From NCBI RefSeq assembly GCF_000428525.1, contig NZ_AUAC01000002.1, positions 558,001 through 622,000 of the forward strand: DNA of 64,000 bases. The letters are read 5' to 3'. Source of the DNA: Hellea balneolensis DSM 19091. GTDB taxonomy: Bacteria > Pseudomonadota > Alphaproteobacteria > Caulobacterales > Maricaulaceae. How positions within the stretch are numbered: position 1 is the stretch's first letter; the number at the start of each line of letters is the position of its first letter. Position numbers and translations under genes: made by a program. Below the pieces are notes generated by a model. The model did not search any database, was not told where the DNA came from, and saw nothing but the letters and a program-made list of their open reading frames with translations. Shown here piece after piece: positions 48,288-58,880 of this stretch.

Positions 48288-49559
48288 TTAGAAGTTTTCT
48301 TTTAACCACTGCAAAGAACGGCCAAGTGTATTGCCGGAATAACGTCTTTGACGGTAACGTTGTCCCGAAAGGTCTGGCGGCCCCGAAATGGCTTCGTCTG
48401 ACTCCATAAAGGCATGCTTCAAGAGCCCCGTCGCCACAGCAAAATCTGGCCCTGACATTGTTTCGCGCATCCCCAAAATACCGTGAGGGCGACCAATCCG
48501 TACACGTTTATTAAAGACATATTCAGCCAATTCGCGCACGCCATTGAGCTGACACCCCCCGCCCGTCAAGACAATGCGGCGTCCGGAATAAGTCTCAAGC
48601 CCGGATTCTGCTATGCGGTCCCGCAAGAGCTCAAAAGTCTCTTCAATGCGCGAGCGAATGATAGACGTTAGTAAATCCCGTGGATGATGGTGCAATTCTT
48701 CCTGTGCGCCCATTGGCGGACATGGCACCATAACGTCGCTATCATCTGATCCGTGGAGCGCAGAGCCATATATTGTCTTAATTCGCTCCGCGGCTTCTGC
48801 TGGCGTTGTTAATCCCCGCGCAATATCATTCGTTACGTTCTTACCGCCGACAGAAAGTGCATCAACATGCACCATTGTATTATCCCGAAAGACAGCTGCT
48901 GTAGTAATTCCGCCGCCCATATCAATAACCGTTACGCCCAAATCGCGCTCGTCATCAGTTAAAACGCCAATCCCCGCAGCATAGGGCGAGACTGTCACAG
49001 AGCTAATATCCAAATGGCACCGCTCTATACAATGTGCTAAATTTCTAAGCGGCCCGACACCTGCCAAAATAAAATGCATATCCACGCCAAGGCGCTGGCC
49101 AAACATTCCGCGCGGGTCACGTATGCCGGCCTCATCATCAACAGACCAGTTCAGAGGGATCGCATGCAAAATAGCATCTTCAGGCTGCGCAAGCTCAGCT
49201 AAGGAGGAGTTTAGTACACGTTTCAAATCGCGGTCGGCAACCTCTCCGCTCGCAAAAGCCGTTTGCACATTCATATGTTGAGAGCGCAGGGAGCGAAGCG
49301 CAACATTGACGCAAACGCTTTGGACAGTAACGCCAGCAGCACGTTCAGCTTTTTCAACAGCAATGCGAATACCGGTTTCAGCCGCTTCCATGTCAATCAC
49401 AGCGCCATTCCTAAGCCCAGCACTGACACCAAACCCTGCCCCGATCAATCGGACCCCAAAATTTGGTTCTCTCTGGCCGATAAGGCACACGACTTTGCTT
49501 GACCCAATGTCAAGAACGGCGATTGTCTCTGCCTTTTTATTCACTCCAGTCTTAAACAT
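48288..49559 (-). CDS. ftsA: Cell division protein FtsA
   Basis: Actin-like protein that tethers FtsZ to the membrane. The phosphate-1 motif AVLDIGSSKVVCLIG and the second phosphate block VIDMGGGITTAAVF are present. The C-terminal amphipathic helix (LGRSLQWLKENF) is the membrane anchor. 423 aa. Five bases after ftsQ. Confidence 0.97.
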   Translation of the reverse strand: MFKTGVNKKAETIAVLDIGSSKVVCLIGQREPNFGVRLIGAGFGVSAGLRNGAVIDMEAAETGIRIAVEKAERAAGVTVQSVCVNVALRSLRSQHMNVQTAFASGEVADRDLKRVLNSSLAELAQPEDAILHAIPLNWSVDDEAGIRDPRGMFGQRLGVDMHFILAGVGPLRNLAHCIERCHLDISSVTVSPYAAGIGVLTDDERDLGVTVIDMGGGITTAAVFRDNTMVHVDALSVGGKNVTNDIARGLTTPAEAAERIKTIYGSALHGSDDSDVMVPCPPMGAQEELHHHPRDLLTSIIRSRIEETFELLRDRIAESGLETYSGRRIVLTGGGCQLNGVRELAEYVFNKRVRIGRPHGILGMRETMSGPDFAVATGLLKHAFMESDEAISGPPDLSGQRYRQRRYSGNTLGRSLQWLKENF

Positions 49560-49564
49560 AAGAG

Positions 49565-50440
49565 TTAGGCGCGTTCCGGAGGCGACGGCGAGAGCGTAAG
49601 GCGGTCATGCAGCCGCATATCAATGGTCTTGATTGTGCGATCTAAAATTCGTGTTTGAACTTGAAGTCTCTGCAAATTCTGAAGAGCGCCCTTCATATTT
49701 TTTTCCGGCAACATCACGCGTAAAGCGCCCTCATCTAAAACCAAGTCCCATCTGCGATCACTGACATTTACATAGCTCTCAACACGAGGGGCAATATTTG
49801 GAAACTCCGCCATCATAGATTGAACAGACGCCGCATGTTCTCCGGCTTGCTCGCCCACGAATAATTTTAAATGGGTGAAAGCCTCAACTTTAGCGTCAAT
49901 GATGGAGCGGCCTTCAATATCGACCACTTTAACGTCTCTTTCATGCTGCCAAAGCGCATAAGGTTGACGTTCTATAATTTGCACAACAATGCGATCAGGC
50001 CACAAGCGGCGCACGACAGCACGGTCCACCCATGATAGACTTTCGACACGTTGCTGAGCCTCTTTAATGTTGACGCCAAAGAGATAATCGCCGCTATAGA
50101 CTCCTAAGGCGCGGCGCACATCCTCTTCACGCAAGCGGCCCTCACCCATCACATCAACGCGCTCTATGACAAAGCCCATAGACATGAGACGATTACGTTT
50201 GAAGGTTTCACCTGCCTGCGCCACGTTCGGAAGGAAGCCGCCAAGCCATAACCCTAAAAATATCACCAGTAAGAGGGTTCCAAGTATTGATAATGCAAAT
50301 CGCGTAAACCCCTTGCGCGTGTGACTCGCAGCACGCATTTTGGCTGACGCCCAATTTCTGGCGCCGCGCAATCCGGGTTTTAAGGGGCTTACACGATGTG
50401 AGCCTTTAGGTATAGATTTGCCTTTTCTTACCGCGGCCAT
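49565..50440 (-). CDS. ftsQ: Cell division protein FtsQ
   Basis: Bitopic membrane protein of the divisome. It has a basic cytoplasmic start, one transmembrane helix (ILGTLLLVIFLGLWLGGF, about residues 52-70), then the POTRA domain (FVIERVDVMGEGRLREEDV) and beta domain in the periplasm. 291 aa. Overlaps ddl by 13 bases. Confidence 0.95.
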   Translation of the reverse strand: MAAVRKGKSIPKGSHRVSPLKPGLRGARNWASAKMRAASHTRKGFTRFALSILGTLLLVIFLGLWLGGFLPNVAQAGETFKRNRLMSMGFVIERVDVMGEGRLREEDVRRALGVYSGDYLFGVNIKEAQQRVESLSWVDRAVVRRLWPDRIVVQIIERQPYALWQHERDVKVVDIEGRSIIDAKVEAFTHLKLFVGEQAGEHAASVQSMMAEFPNIAPRVESYVNVSDRRWDLVLDEGALRVMLPEKNMKGALQNLQRLQVQTRILDRTIKTIDMRLHDRLTLSPSPPERA

Positions 50441-51357
50441 GATGCATCCTCAACAATCCAGCGACAAAGCTGGCCAAAAGTCATTCCGTCATACGCGGCC
50501 TGTTCAGGGGCAAGCGATGTCGGAGTCATTCCGGGTTGAGTATTGAGTTCAAGCATTACGATTTTGTTTACAACGTCTGTTAAATCCTCATTAATATCAT
50601 TAAAAATGAAGTCAGAGCGCGTTAGGCCCTTACAGCCTAAGGCCTCATGGGCAAGTAAAGCCCAGGTTTTGCACGTTTCAGTCACCTCATCAGGGATTTG
50701 CGCAGGCACAACATGGCGCGACCCGCCCTCAACATATTTCGCTTCATAATCATACCATCCAGAGGTCGGGATAATCTCTGTCACGGCCAGCGCTTTGCCA
50801 TCTATCACGGTCACCGTGAGTTCGCGCCCTGCAATATACTCCTCAGCGATAATCATATCGCCCATATCGGCATTTGCGGCAATTTCATCGCTATGATTAT
50901 GCGCGTCGTCTTTGATGATATAGACGCCCTGACTTGAGCCTTGCCCATTAGGTTTTAACACATAAGGCGGTTCCATCGGATGGTCTTGGCTAGCTGAATG
51001 GCGCGAGACTAAAGTGCCCTTAGGCACATTAATCCCAACATCGCGCAAAACGGCTTTGGAGCGGTGCTTATCCATGGCTAGAGCAGAGGCCATCACGCCG
51101 CTATGCGTATAAGGCGCGCCGAAGAGATCGAGAACGCCCTGAACACGGCCATCCTCACCCCAGTCGCCGTGGAGGGCGTTAAAGACCACGTCAGGGTCTG
51201 CGGCATGAAGTTGCTCCCAAAGGTTCGGAGCGACATCTATTTCAGTAACATTATAACCCTCGGCGCGGAGTGCCTTAGCGCACTCCGCGCCTGAGACGAG
51301 TGACACTTCACGTTCAGAGGACATTCCTCCTTTTAAGACGGCTATGTGTTTAGTCAT
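50428..51357 (-). CDS. ddl: D-alanine-D-alanine ligase
   Basis: ATP-grasp ligase that makes the D-Ala-D-Ala end of the peptidoglycan peptide. Motifs: HIAVLKGGMSSEREVSLVSG, PNGQGSSQGVY, and ELNTQPGMTPTSLAPEQA with metal-binding residues. 309 aa. Its ribosome site (AAGGA, about eight bases before ATG) is at the edge of the inverted-repeat element at 51367-51494. Confidence 0.96.
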   Translation of the reverse strand: MTKHIAVLKGGMSSEREVSLVSGAECAKALRAEGYNVTEIDVAPNLWEQLHAADPDVVFNALHGDWGEDGRVQGVLDLFGAPYTHSGVMASALAMDKHRSKAVLRDVGINVPKGTLVSRHSASQDHPMEPPYVLKPNGQGSSQGVYIIKDDAHNHSDEIAANADMGDMIIAEEYIAGRELTVTVIDGKALAVTEIIPTSGWYDYEAKYVEGGSRHVVPAQIPDEVTETCKTWALLAHEALGCKGLTRSDFIFNDINEDLTDVVNKIVMLELNTQPGMTPTSLAPEQAAYDGMTFGQLCRWIVEDASWPR

Positions 51358-51366
51358 ACTTCTTAT

Positions 51367-51494
51367 CCTTCTCCTCGGGGAAAAGGTGCCCGAAGGGCGG
51401 ATGAGGGGATATAACTTGAGTTATGTAACGCATTCGCTTCGCTCATCAACGCCCCCTCACCCCCGCTTCGCGGACCCTCTCCCCAAGGAGAGGG
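51367..51494. repeat. Imperfect inverted-repeat intergenic element between ddl and murB
   Basis: Arms 51367-51408 and 51453-51494, 42 bases each, are mostly complementary (CCTTCTCCTCGGGG against CCCCAAGGAGAGGG; GATGAGGGG against CCCCTCACC). The loop is about 44 bases. The G+C-rich CCCTCACCC...CCCTCTCCCC pattern resembles intergenic repeats scattered through many proteobacterial genomes. It fills the gap and could fold in RNA. Confidence 0.65.
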
Positions 51495-51511
51495 AGTCGT
51501 AACAACGACCT

Positions 51512-52423
51512 TCACAGCCGCACCCCAATCCGCTTAACTTCCCATTCCAATTCCACCCCTTGCGTTTCTTTGACTTTCGCAATCATCGACTCGCCCAGTT
51601 CTTCCAAATCAGCCGCCGTCGCCTCGCCTGTATTTATCATGAAGTTACAATGCTTTTCGCTCATCTGCGCGCCGCCGACTTTGAAGCCGCGCCCACCTGC
51701 TGCGTCGATAACTTGCCAAGCTCCGCGGCCACCCGATTGGAGTTGATCCGGATTTTTAAACGTAGAGCCGCCTGTCTTTTCGCGAATGGGTTGGCTTTCT
51801 TCGCGGCGGGCCGTAATCTCGGCCATACGAGCGGTTATTGCAGCAGGGTCATCCGCCTCGCCTTTAAAGACGGCCTCAACAAATATGAGGTCATTCGGAG
51901 CCTCACTATCACGGTAAGAATATCCAAATTCAGAGAGCGGCATGACTTGCCTACGCCCCGTGCGATCAAGGGCAACAGCCTCAACCAAAACATCTTTTGT
52001 CTCTGTGCCATAGCAGCCAGCATTCATGCGAAGCGCCCCGCCAACAGTGCCGGGAATACCAGCGTAAAACTCCAGTCCCGCTATACCCGCCTTTGCCGCT
52101 TCTTTCGCGACTTTGTTGTCCAACGCCGCAGCGCCTGTGCGAAGTGTTAAGCTATCCGTCGTAATCTTCCCAAAACCCGGCCCGAGGCGCACGACGACAC
52201 CCTTAATGCCGCCATCCCGGATGATGGTGTTAGATGCCACACCTAAAATCGTGACGGGAATGTCATCTGGCGTAGAGGAGAGAAAGTGCGCGAGGTCAGC
52301 TTCATCCTTCGGCATGAAAAGCACTTGGGCAGGTCCGCCAACGCGCAGCCATGTATAAGGCGCGAGGGGGACATTCTCAGTGAGCTTTCCGCGCACGGTT
52401 GGAAGCCTGTGAATCAGACTCAT
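51512..52423 (-). CDS. murB: UDP-N-acetylenolpyruvoylglucosamine reductase
   Basis: FAD enzyme that makes UDP-MurNAc. The FAD-binding block [38 protein letters not shown] and the C-terminal GGSTFKNP carry the active-site residues. 303 aa. Overlaps murC by ATGA. Confidence 0.96.
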   Translation of the reverse strand: MSLIHRLPTVRGKLTENVPLAPYTWLRVGGPAQVLFMPKDEADLAHFLSSTPDDIPVTILGVASNTIIRDGGIKGVVVRLGPGFGKITTDSLTLRTGAAALDNKVAKEAAKAGIAGLEFYAGIPGTVGGALRMNAGCYGTETKDVLVEAVALDRTGRRQVMPLSEFGYSYRDSEAPNDLIFVEAVFKGEADDPAAITARMAEITARREESQPIREKTGGSTFKNPDQLQSGGRGAWQVIDAAGGRGFKVGGAQMSEKHCNFMINTGEATAADLEELGESMIAKVKETQGVELEWEVKRIGVRL

Positions 52424-53850
52424 ACAGCATCCAAATTCTCAGCCAAATCTGCTGCCCAGTAAGTAATATCTCCAGCGCCAAGGCAAACAATCAAATCCCC
52501 TTTTTCGAGATTTGGCTTGAGTGTCTTGGGTAAAGTTTCTTTGGAAATAGATTGCACATTTCGATGGCCATGAGATGTAAGGCTTTCAACCAGACTTGCG
52601 CCGCTGACACCCTCGATAGGAGTCTCCCCTGCCGCATAGACATCAGCCACATAAACATGGTCCGCATCGTTAAAACAGGTCGAGAAATCCTCAAACAAAT
52701 CCTGCAAGCGTGAATAACGGTGCGGCTGCACGACAGCGTGAACCTTGCCTTTGCTGACCTGCCTTGCAGCTTGGAGTACGGCAGAGATTTCAACCGGATG
52801 ATGACCGTAATCATCAATAATTGTGATGCCGTTCCAATCTCCGACATGGGTAAAGCGGCGTTTAACACCTCCAAAGCTATCGAGTCCTGCGCGGACTTGC
52901 GCCTCGCTCAGGCCAAGCTCACGCGAGACCGCGATAGCCGAAAGTACATTTTGCGTATTATGCTTGCCGGCCATAGGCAGGAACAGACCGTCCCAGCGGT
53001 CTTCGACTCCGTCTACACCGCGAAAGACGACATCAAAGCGCGAGCCCGTGGTTTCGAGCTTTAGGTTTTCTGCCCTAACGTCAGCTTGCGGATTGAACCC
53101 GTAAGTAATCACGCGGCGGTCAGAAACGCGGCTAACGAGGGCTTGAACTTCAGGGTGGTCGATACAGAGAACCGCAAAACCATAAAAGGGAAGATTATCG
53201 ACAAAGGTATCAAAGGCGGAACGCAGCACATTAAAGTCGCCATAATGCTCCATATGCTCAGGGTCGATATTAGTCACGACGGCGACTGTCGGGAAGAGTT
53301 TGAGGAATGAGCCGTCTGACTCATCCGCCTCCACTACCATCCATTTGCCCATGCCAAGCTTCGCATTTGAGCCGTAAGCATTGATAATGCCGCCATTGAT
53401 TACGGTGGGGTCTAGATTGCCGCCTTCGAGCAGCGCCGCAATCATGGTTGTCGTTGTGGTCTTGCCATGTGTCCCGCCGACAGCCACCGCCCATTTCAGG
53501 CGCATCAGCTCGGCCAACATCTCGGCGCGGCGGACAACGGGAATAGAACGGGCGCGGGCTTCGACGAGTTCAGGGTTATCAGCCTTGATGGCAGAAGACA
53601 TGACAATCGCCCCTGCTCCATGAACCTGTTCAGCCTTTTGGCCCAGATAAATTGTTGCGCCCAATTTTTCGAGCCGCTTGGTAATCGCGGACTCGCGCCC
53701 ATCTGAGCCTTGCACCGTATATCCTAAATTCAGCATGACTTCGGCAATGCCGGACATACCAATCCCGCCTATTCCGACAAAATGTATAGGCCCAGTATCA
53801 AACGGGACTTTCGTGGCGAGCGCACGTTGTTTCAAATCAGGTTGGGGCAT
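52420..53850 (-). CDS. murC: UDP-N-acetylmuramate-L-alanine ligase
   Basis: Adds L-Ala to UDP-MurNAc. N-terminal [16 protein letters not shown], the ATP loop [16 protein letters not shown], and [11 protein letters not shown] are typical. ATG 53850 ([10 protein letters not shown]) is chosen, giving 476 aa. A longer frame back to 53967 would run into murG and lacks support. Confidence 0.96.
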   Translation of the reverse strand: MPQPDLKQRALATKVPFDTGPIHFVGIGGIGMSGIAEVMLNLGYTVQGSDGRESAITKRLEKLGATIYLGQKAEQVHGAGAIVMSSAIKADNPELVEARARSIPVVRRAEMLAELMRLKWAVAVGGTHGKTTTTTMIAALLEGGNLDPTVINGGIINAYGSNAKLGMGKWMVVEADESDGSFLKLFPTVAVVTNIDPEHMEHYGDFNVLRSAFDTFVDNLPFYGFAVLCIDHPEVQALVSRVSDRRVITYGFNPQADVRAENLKLETTGSRFDVVFRGVDGVEDRWDGLFLPMAGKHNTQNVLSAIAVSRELGLSEAQVRAGLDSFGGVKRRFTHVGDWNGITIIDDYGHHPVEISAVLQAARQVSKGKVHAVVQPHRYSRLQDLFEDFSTCFNDADHVYVADVYAAGETPIEGVSGASLVESLTSHGHRNVQSISKETLPKTLKPNLEKGDLIVCLGAGDITYWAADLAENLDAV

Positions 53851-53863
53851 TGCTGCGCCTTTA

Positions 53864-54943
53864 TTATTTAGCAGCTGATATGACCAGATCGGCCAATTTT
53901 GCTGCGGCGTCGGGGCGGCCCGCAAGCTTGGCCTGCTTGGACGCTCTTTTAAGCCAGTTCGAATCATTTAGTCTCGCCTCCAGAGTAGTTTTCACTTGTT
54001 CTGGGGTAAACTCTGATTCAGGCAAAATATCGGCGGCATCGAGGCGGGATAACGCCCTTGCATTGACCGTTTGATGGTCATCCATCGCAATTTTCAATGG
54101 AACGAGCAAAGCTGGCAATCCCATCACCGCCATTTCAGACACAGACGATGCGCCCGCGCGCCCGACAATGTAATGTGCTCTGGAGAGGTGTGTTTCTATA
54201 TCAGAAAAGAACGTCTCGCATATGGCTTCTACACCCGCTTCTTTATAAACTTCTTTGGCGGCCTCTTGATATTCAGGACGGGTCTGCTGCACGACCTTCA
54301 GGCGTTTGCGCATCTCGCGCGGCAATAGAGCAATTGCAGCCGGCATAGTTTCACTTATAATTTTAGCGCCCAAACTCCCGCCAACAATAAGAAGGTTGAT
54401 ATCGCTTTTGGGAGGCGTGTAGCTTTTGGGGACGGCCTTAAGCACCTGCTCACGCAATGGGTTACCTGTGCAAATATGGCTTGCCCCTTCTGGTAGCCGC
54501 TGCAATTCCTCAAACCCTGACGCTACATGCAAGGCCTTTGTGGCAAAGACGCGGTTGACGCGCCCCAGAACTGCATTTTGCTCATGGATTATGGTCGGCA
54601 CGCCCATGCTCTGTGCAGCTCTCATAGCGGGGAAGGCAGGGTAGCCGCCAAACCCAACAACAACATCCGGTTTCCAATCTTTGATAAAGCTCCTCGCCTG
54701 CATCACACCCTTGGCGAGTTTGAATGTGCCGAGAATGGCGGCAATCGGTTTACGCGGCGTTATGCTCGCGGCCTTCACTTCGATTATTGGATCAGCGGGA
54801 ATACGCCCCGCATGTTTCTTACCCCGCGCATCGGTCATCATGGCGATGTCCCAACCTTGTGCTTTCAGGGTTTCCGTCAAGGCTTGCGCGGGAAACATAT
54901 GACCGCCTGTGCCCCCTGCGGCGAGGAGTAGCCTATTGCCCAT
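53864..54943 (-). CDS. murG: MurG N-acetylglucosaminyltransferase
   Basis: Membrane-associated GT28 enzyme that makes lipid II from lipid [18 protein letters not shown] is the N-terminal glycine-rich loop; [22 protein letters not shown] and [23 protein letters not shown] are the acceptor and UDP-GlcNAc blocks. 359 aa. Overlaps ftsW by 11 bases. Confidence 0.97.
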   Translation of the reverse strand: MGNRLLLAAGGTGGHMFPAQALTETLKAQGWDIAMMTDARGKKHAGRIPADPIIEVKAASITPRKPIAAILGTFKLAKGVMQARSFIKDWKPDVVVGFGGYPAFPAMRAAQSMGVPTIIHEQNAVLGRVNRVFATKALHVASGFEELQRLPEGASHICTGNPLREQVLKAVPKSYTPPKSDINLLIVGGSLGAKIISETMPAAIALLPREMRKRLKVVQQTRPEYQEAAKEVYKEAGVEAICETFFSDIETHLSRAHYIVGRAGASSVSEMAVMGLPALLVPLKIAMDDHQTVNARALSRLDAADILPESEFTPEQVKTTLEARLNDSNWLKRASKQAKLAGRPDAAAKLADLVISAAK

Positions 54944-56078
54944 AGCCGTAAGCTCCGGGACGCTTGCGGGTGAAGGATAATATAAGTCCGGCCGTAAAAC
55001 ACAGCGCTAACATGGAAGATCCGCCATAAGAAATGAACGGCAATGTCATGCCTTTGGACGGAGCCATATTCAAATTAACGAAGAGATTGATAACAACCTG
55101 CATCCCAATCATGGTCGCAAGTCCCGCGACTGCTAATTGGCTAAAATAATCATTGAGCTTTAGCGCATTGCGAAAACACCGAATGACAAAACCGGCTAAC
55201 AGAAAAATCAAAAGCAGTGAAATCATAAACCCGAACTCTTCGACAGTAACGGCAAAAATGAAATCTGTATGCCCATCGGGGAGGCTATATTTCACGGCGC
55301 CTTCACCCGGACCGCGCCCAAAAAACCCGCCATTGGATATGGCCTCCAAGGCCTTATCTGTTTGATAGGTATCCGAACTATCGGGGCTCATAAATTTCTC
55401 CACTCGTGCGCGGACATGCGGAAGCGACATATAAGCCGCAATTGCGCCAAAGATAGAAATACTCATCATAAATAAGACCCAGCCAAGCGATAAACCTGCG
55501 AAGAAAAATACTGCGGCAAAGCACAGCGTTAAGAGAAAACTCTGTCCGAAATCGGGCTGACTTATCAGCAATGCGATCAGACCCAGATAAGCAGCAAATA
55601 CAATGGCGACAGCCGGAACGCTGGCATCACGTTTGCGCACTGAGAACATCCAAGCCGCAAAAACAATAAAGGCGGGTTTTGCGAATTCCGAGGGTTGCAA
55701 GCCAAAGGGCCCAATGCGAAACCATCTGACAGAGCCTTTCACTTCATACCCAATATACGGCAACAAAACCATAAGCCCCGCAGAGCCTATAAGCGCCAAA
55801 ACCCCAATACGCCGTGCATTACTCGGCGTCATTAGAGATAGAATGAAAGCGCCAATAAGACCTACAAATACAAATAAGCCTTGGCGGAAAAGAAAGTAAA
55901 AAGGGTTTTCAATCCCCAAGCGCGCACTGGCCGCCGGGGACGCCGCCATGCCTAAGATTAAACCTGCTCCAATCAGACACACCAAAAACCCAAGCGTAAT
56001 ATGATCAACGCTTCGCCACCATTCCCCTATAAGCGAACGGTTTGTTCTTGAGGTTGAAAGTGTCGCCGTAAATGCCAT
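54933..56078 (-). CDS. ftsW: Peptidoglycan polymerase FtsW (SEDS)
   Basis: Multi-span SEDS glycosyltransferase that works with FtsI at the septum. Eight or more hydrophobic helices; conserved WFRIGPFGLQPSEFAK and PFISYGGSSMLALC blocks. 381 aa. Its ATG lies one base from the terminal repeat of the 268-bp element, whose end contains GGAGG about 11 bases upstream, so the element probably supplies the translation signal. Confidence 0.96.
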   Translation of the reverse strand: MAFTATLSTSRTNRSLIGEWWRSVDHITLGFLVCLIGAGLILGMAASPAASARLGIENPFYFLFRQGLFVFVGLIGAFILSLMTPSNARRIGVLALIGSAGLMVLLPYIGYEVKGSVRWFRIGPFGLQPSEFAKPAFIVFAAWMFSVRKRDASVPAVAIVFAAYLGLIALLISQPDFGQSFLLTLCFAAVFFFAGLSLGWVLFMMSISIFGAIAAYMSLPHVRARVEKFMSPDSSDTYQTDKALEAISNGGFFGRGPGEGAVKYSLPDGHTDFIFAVTVEEFGFMISLLLIFLLAGFVIRCFRNALKLNDYFSQLAVAGLATMIGMQVVINLFVNLNMAPSKGMTLPFISYGGSSMLALCFTAGLILSFTRKRPGAYGYGQ

Positions 56079-56079
56079 C

Positions 56080-56347
56080 TAGGCTCTGGCCTCCGCTATG
56101 GATTTTTCAAGACGGAAACGATTTTGCGCGAGGGATAGGAGCAAAGCGCAAGTAACTGCTAGCAATTTCGAGCATTTGCGACGACGCCCTCGCGTAAAAG
56201 CGTTACGCTGCAAAGCGGTATGGTCAAAATCGTCTATTGTAGCGTCAAAGACCCTCGCCGTGTTGACACACGCCTTCGAGTCTTTTCCTAAAATTATACG
56301 ATTTTGTCTCATACCTTGATAAATTCCATAGCGGAGGCCAGAGCCTA
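56080..56347. mobile_element. MITE-like element filling the ftsW-murD gap
   Basis: Perfect 23-bp inverted repeats at 56080-56102 and 56325-56347 (left begins TAGGCTCTGGCCTCCGCTAT), with about nine further imperfectly matching bases inward. The 268-bp unit has TA at both outer ends, as left by IS630/Tc1-type insertion, but TA is also part of the repeat. Internal CGCGAGGG/CCCTCGCG pairs allow folding. No transposase is encoded. The right repeat contains the murD stop codon (TAG) and the left borders the ftsW start. Confidence 0.6.
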
Positions 56348-57778
56348 TGCCGCGCTCATTCTGTTTTTCTCTTGTTCAAATAAATCAATGATTCGACTCG
56401 CGTGTTCACGGAATGCCTCACCTCTGGTTTCAAAATTCTTAAATTGATCAAAACTTGCGCAAGCCGGAGATAATAAAATTATAGGATTTTCTATGCCGGA
56501 TTGCATTGCATCACGTGTGGCGCAGAGGACGGCTTTTTCAAGCGTGCCTGAGATTTTATGTTCGACGTTTTTCTTAGTCAGCGTTTTATGAAATTCCGGC
56601 GACGACTCACCAATGAGGTAAGCTTTAGAAATATTCGGGAAATGTTTTTCCAGCGGGGTAATGCCTCCAGCTTTTGCGACGCCTCCGGCAATCCAGTAAA
56701 TATTCTCATAGGACTTCAAAGCTTGCATCGCCGCATCCGCATTTGTGGCCTTACTGTCATTGACAAAACGCACAGGTCCCGCCGACCCAATTGTTTCCAT
56801 GCGGTGCGCAAGTCCTGGAAAAGATAATATCGCCTCGCCTATGGCTTTGGGATCCAAACCAAGAGACTGAGTAGCAGCATATGCGGCAGCGGCATTTTGA
56901 TGGTTATGCTGACCTTCCAGGGCTTTGGCGTGAGTTAGGTCACACACCTCCACACATTTACTGCTCACATTGCAATAGAGCCTACCTTTCATAACCGAAA
57001 TACCACGGCCTAAGGACTTCTTTGTAGACACGGGAATAATGCGGCGGCCATTTTTAGCTGTAAGCTCCGAGAAGAGGCGTTTGGTTTCTTTATTATCCAC
57101 ACCAATAATGGCAGAATCATCATGGGTTTGATTATCAAAAATACGAAGCTTTGCTGCTTCATAAGCCTTCATCGTTCCGTGCCGCTCAAGATGGTCAGGT
57201 GAGAGATTTAGGAAGACGGCTGCGTTAGCGCGTAAGGATTGCGTACGCTCTAGCTGATAAGAAGATAACTCTAGAACGTAATATTTCCCCGCATGCATCT
57301 TATCTAGATCAAGTACACCGCGTCCGATATTTCCGCCGATCTCAGCATCTTTACCGCAAGCTTTTAGGATATGACCAATCAAAGCTGTTGTTGTAGATTT
57401 TCCATTTGTGCCTGTAATCGTAATAATTTTGGGACGCTGATGTTCGGGTCGAGCCGCAACTTCTCTGGCAAAAATTTCAATGTCACAGATAATCGGAACG
57501 CCGTGCGTCTTGGCTTTTGCAGCCGTCCAATGCGCCTTTGGCAACTCATGCGGAACACCGGGTGAGAGCACAAGCTCATTAAAGTCTGACCAATCGGCTT
57601 TGGACAGGTCTTTTACATTCACGCCTTGGGCTTTTGCAGCCTTGCGAGCCGCTTCATTATCATCCCATGCCCAGACATCCGCCCCGCCTCTGGCAAGGGA
57701 TAGGGCAGCAGTGTTTCCTGTTCGCCCTAATCCGAAGACAGCGGTTTTTTGACCTTGAAATGTGGCGGCTTTGATCAT
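56345..57778 (-). CDS. murD: UDP-N-acetylmuramoylalanine-D-glutamate ligase
   Basis: Adds D-Glu. The ATP loop GTNGKSTTTALIGHIL, ELSSYQLERT and NDSKATNADAAMQAL are characteristic. 477 aa. The TAG stop falls in the terminal repeat of the adjacent element, so the last codons may have been altered by insertion. Confidence 0.96.
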   Translation of the reverse strand: MIKAATFQGQKTAVFGLGRTGNTAALSLARGGADVWAWDDNEAARKAAKAQGVNVKDLSKADWSDFNELVLSPGVPHELPKAHWTAAKAKTHGVPIICDIEIFAREVAARPEHQRPKIITITGTNGKSTTTALIGHILKACGKDAEIGGNIGRGVLDLDKMHAGKYYVLELSSYQLERTQSLRANAAVFLNLSPDHLERHGTMKAYEAAKLRIFDNQTHDDSAIIGVDNKETKRLFSELTAKNGRRIIPVSTKKSLGRGISVMKGRLYCNVSSKCVEVCDLTHAKALEGQHNHQNAAAAYAATQSLGLDPKAIGEAILSFPGLAHRMETIGSAGPVRFVNDSKATNADAAMQALKSYENIYWIAGGVAKAGGITPLEKHFPNISKAYLIGESSPEFHKTLTKKNVEHKISGTLEKAVLCATRDAMQSGIENPIILLSPACASFDQFKNFETRGEAFREHASRIIDLFEQEKNRMSAA

Positions 57779-57782
57779 GTGG

Positions 57783-58880
57783 TTACCGAAGTTTCAATGT
57801 GGAAAGACCGATCAGCGCAAGAATAATTGCAATGATCCAGAAGCGTATAACGATGGTGGGTTCGGCCCAGCCTTTTTTCTCGAAATGGTGGTGGATTGGG
57901 GCCATGCGGAATACCCGCTTCCCCGTGAGCTTAAATGAAGCCACCTGCACAATAACGGAAACAGCTTCGAGCACAAATAAGCCGCCAATAACGGCCAATA
58001 CAATTTCATGTTTGATGGCGACAGCAGTGGTGCCCAACGCACCGCCAAGTGCCAGTGATCCTGTATCACCCATAAAGACCATCGCCGGAGGTGCATTATA
58101 CCAAAGAAAGCCCAATGAGGCGCCTATAATAGCTCCCAAGAAGATCGTAATTTCAGCAGAGCCCGGGACATAGGGAACGCCAAGATAATCAGAGAATACT
58201 GCATTACCGACAAGATAGGCGATAAAGGCCAAGCTCATACAGGCGATCATCACGGGAACAATCGCCAAACCGTCCAAACCGTCCGTTAGGTTTACAGCAT
58301 TGGACGCGCCTACAATAACAAGACACCCAAAAGGAATGAAGAAGACCCCTAGATTGAGCGTAAAATCCTTTAAAAACGGTATAGCGAGACCTGTCTCAAA
58401 GCCGTCTGGTGTTTGAGGAAAGGCCGTTGTCAGAACATAACACGCCACAGCGGCAATCCCGAATTCCAAGATGATTTTTATTTTGCCGCTAAAACCTTTT
58501 GGGTTTTGCCGCGAGACTTTTAAGTAATCATCATAAAAGCCAATGAGGCCATAAGCTGCTGTGACCAGCATAACCGTCCATAAAAACGGGTTTTTCAAAT
58601 CCGCCCAGAGCAACGTCGAAATAATGACACATAGTAAAATCAAGAGCCCGCCCATTGTCGGCGTGCCCGCTTTTTTAATAATATGTCCTTCCGGCCCATC
58701 CTCTCGGATCGGCTGTCCTTTACCTTGCTTGGCGCGCAATAAATCAATCATGCGCGGCCCCAATATGAAGGCAATGATCATTGATGTCATCAAAGCTCCG
58801 CCAACGCGGAAAGTGATGTAATTAAAGAGATTGAAGACCTGAAAATCCTCTGCATATCTCGCCAAAATTTCGTATAACAT
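57783..58880 (-). CDS. mraY: Phospho-N-acetylmuramoyl-pentapeptide-transferase
   Basis: Ten-helix membrane enzyme that makes lipid I. Motifs: [21 protein letters not shown] with the Asp pair, [24 protein letters not shown] and [12 protein letters not shown]. 365 aa. The ATG shares one base with the murF stop. Confidence 0.97.
   Translation of the reverse strand: MLYEILARYAEDFQVFNLFNYITFRVGGALMTSMIIAFILGPRMIDLLRAKQGKGQPIREDGPEGHIIKKAGTPTMGGLLILLCVIISTLLWADLKNPFLWTVMLVTAAYGLIGFYDDYLKVSRQNPKGFSGKIKIILEFGIAAVACYVLTTAFPQTPDGFETGLAIPFLKDFTLNLGVFFIPFGCLVIVGASNAVNLTDGLDGLAIVPVMIACMSLAFIAYLVGNAVFSDYLGVPYVPGSAEITIFLGAIIGASLGFLWYNAPPAMVFMGDTGSLALGGALGTTAVAIKHEIVLAVIGGLFVLEAVSVIVQVASFKLTGKRVFRMAPIHHHFEKKGWAEPTIVIRFWIIAIILALIGLSTLKLR

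Noticed and set aside
53851-53967. Extended murC start
   Set aside because: Would place 39 residues inside the murG coding end without a conserved match; ATG 53850 matches the family.
56079-56312. 77-aa open frame on the minus strand between murD and ftsW, and a 73-aa frame on the plus strand of the same stretch
   Set aside because: Both lie within the MITE-like element, end or begin in its terminal repeats, and have no recognisable domain or convincing ribosome site; better explained as chance frames of the element.
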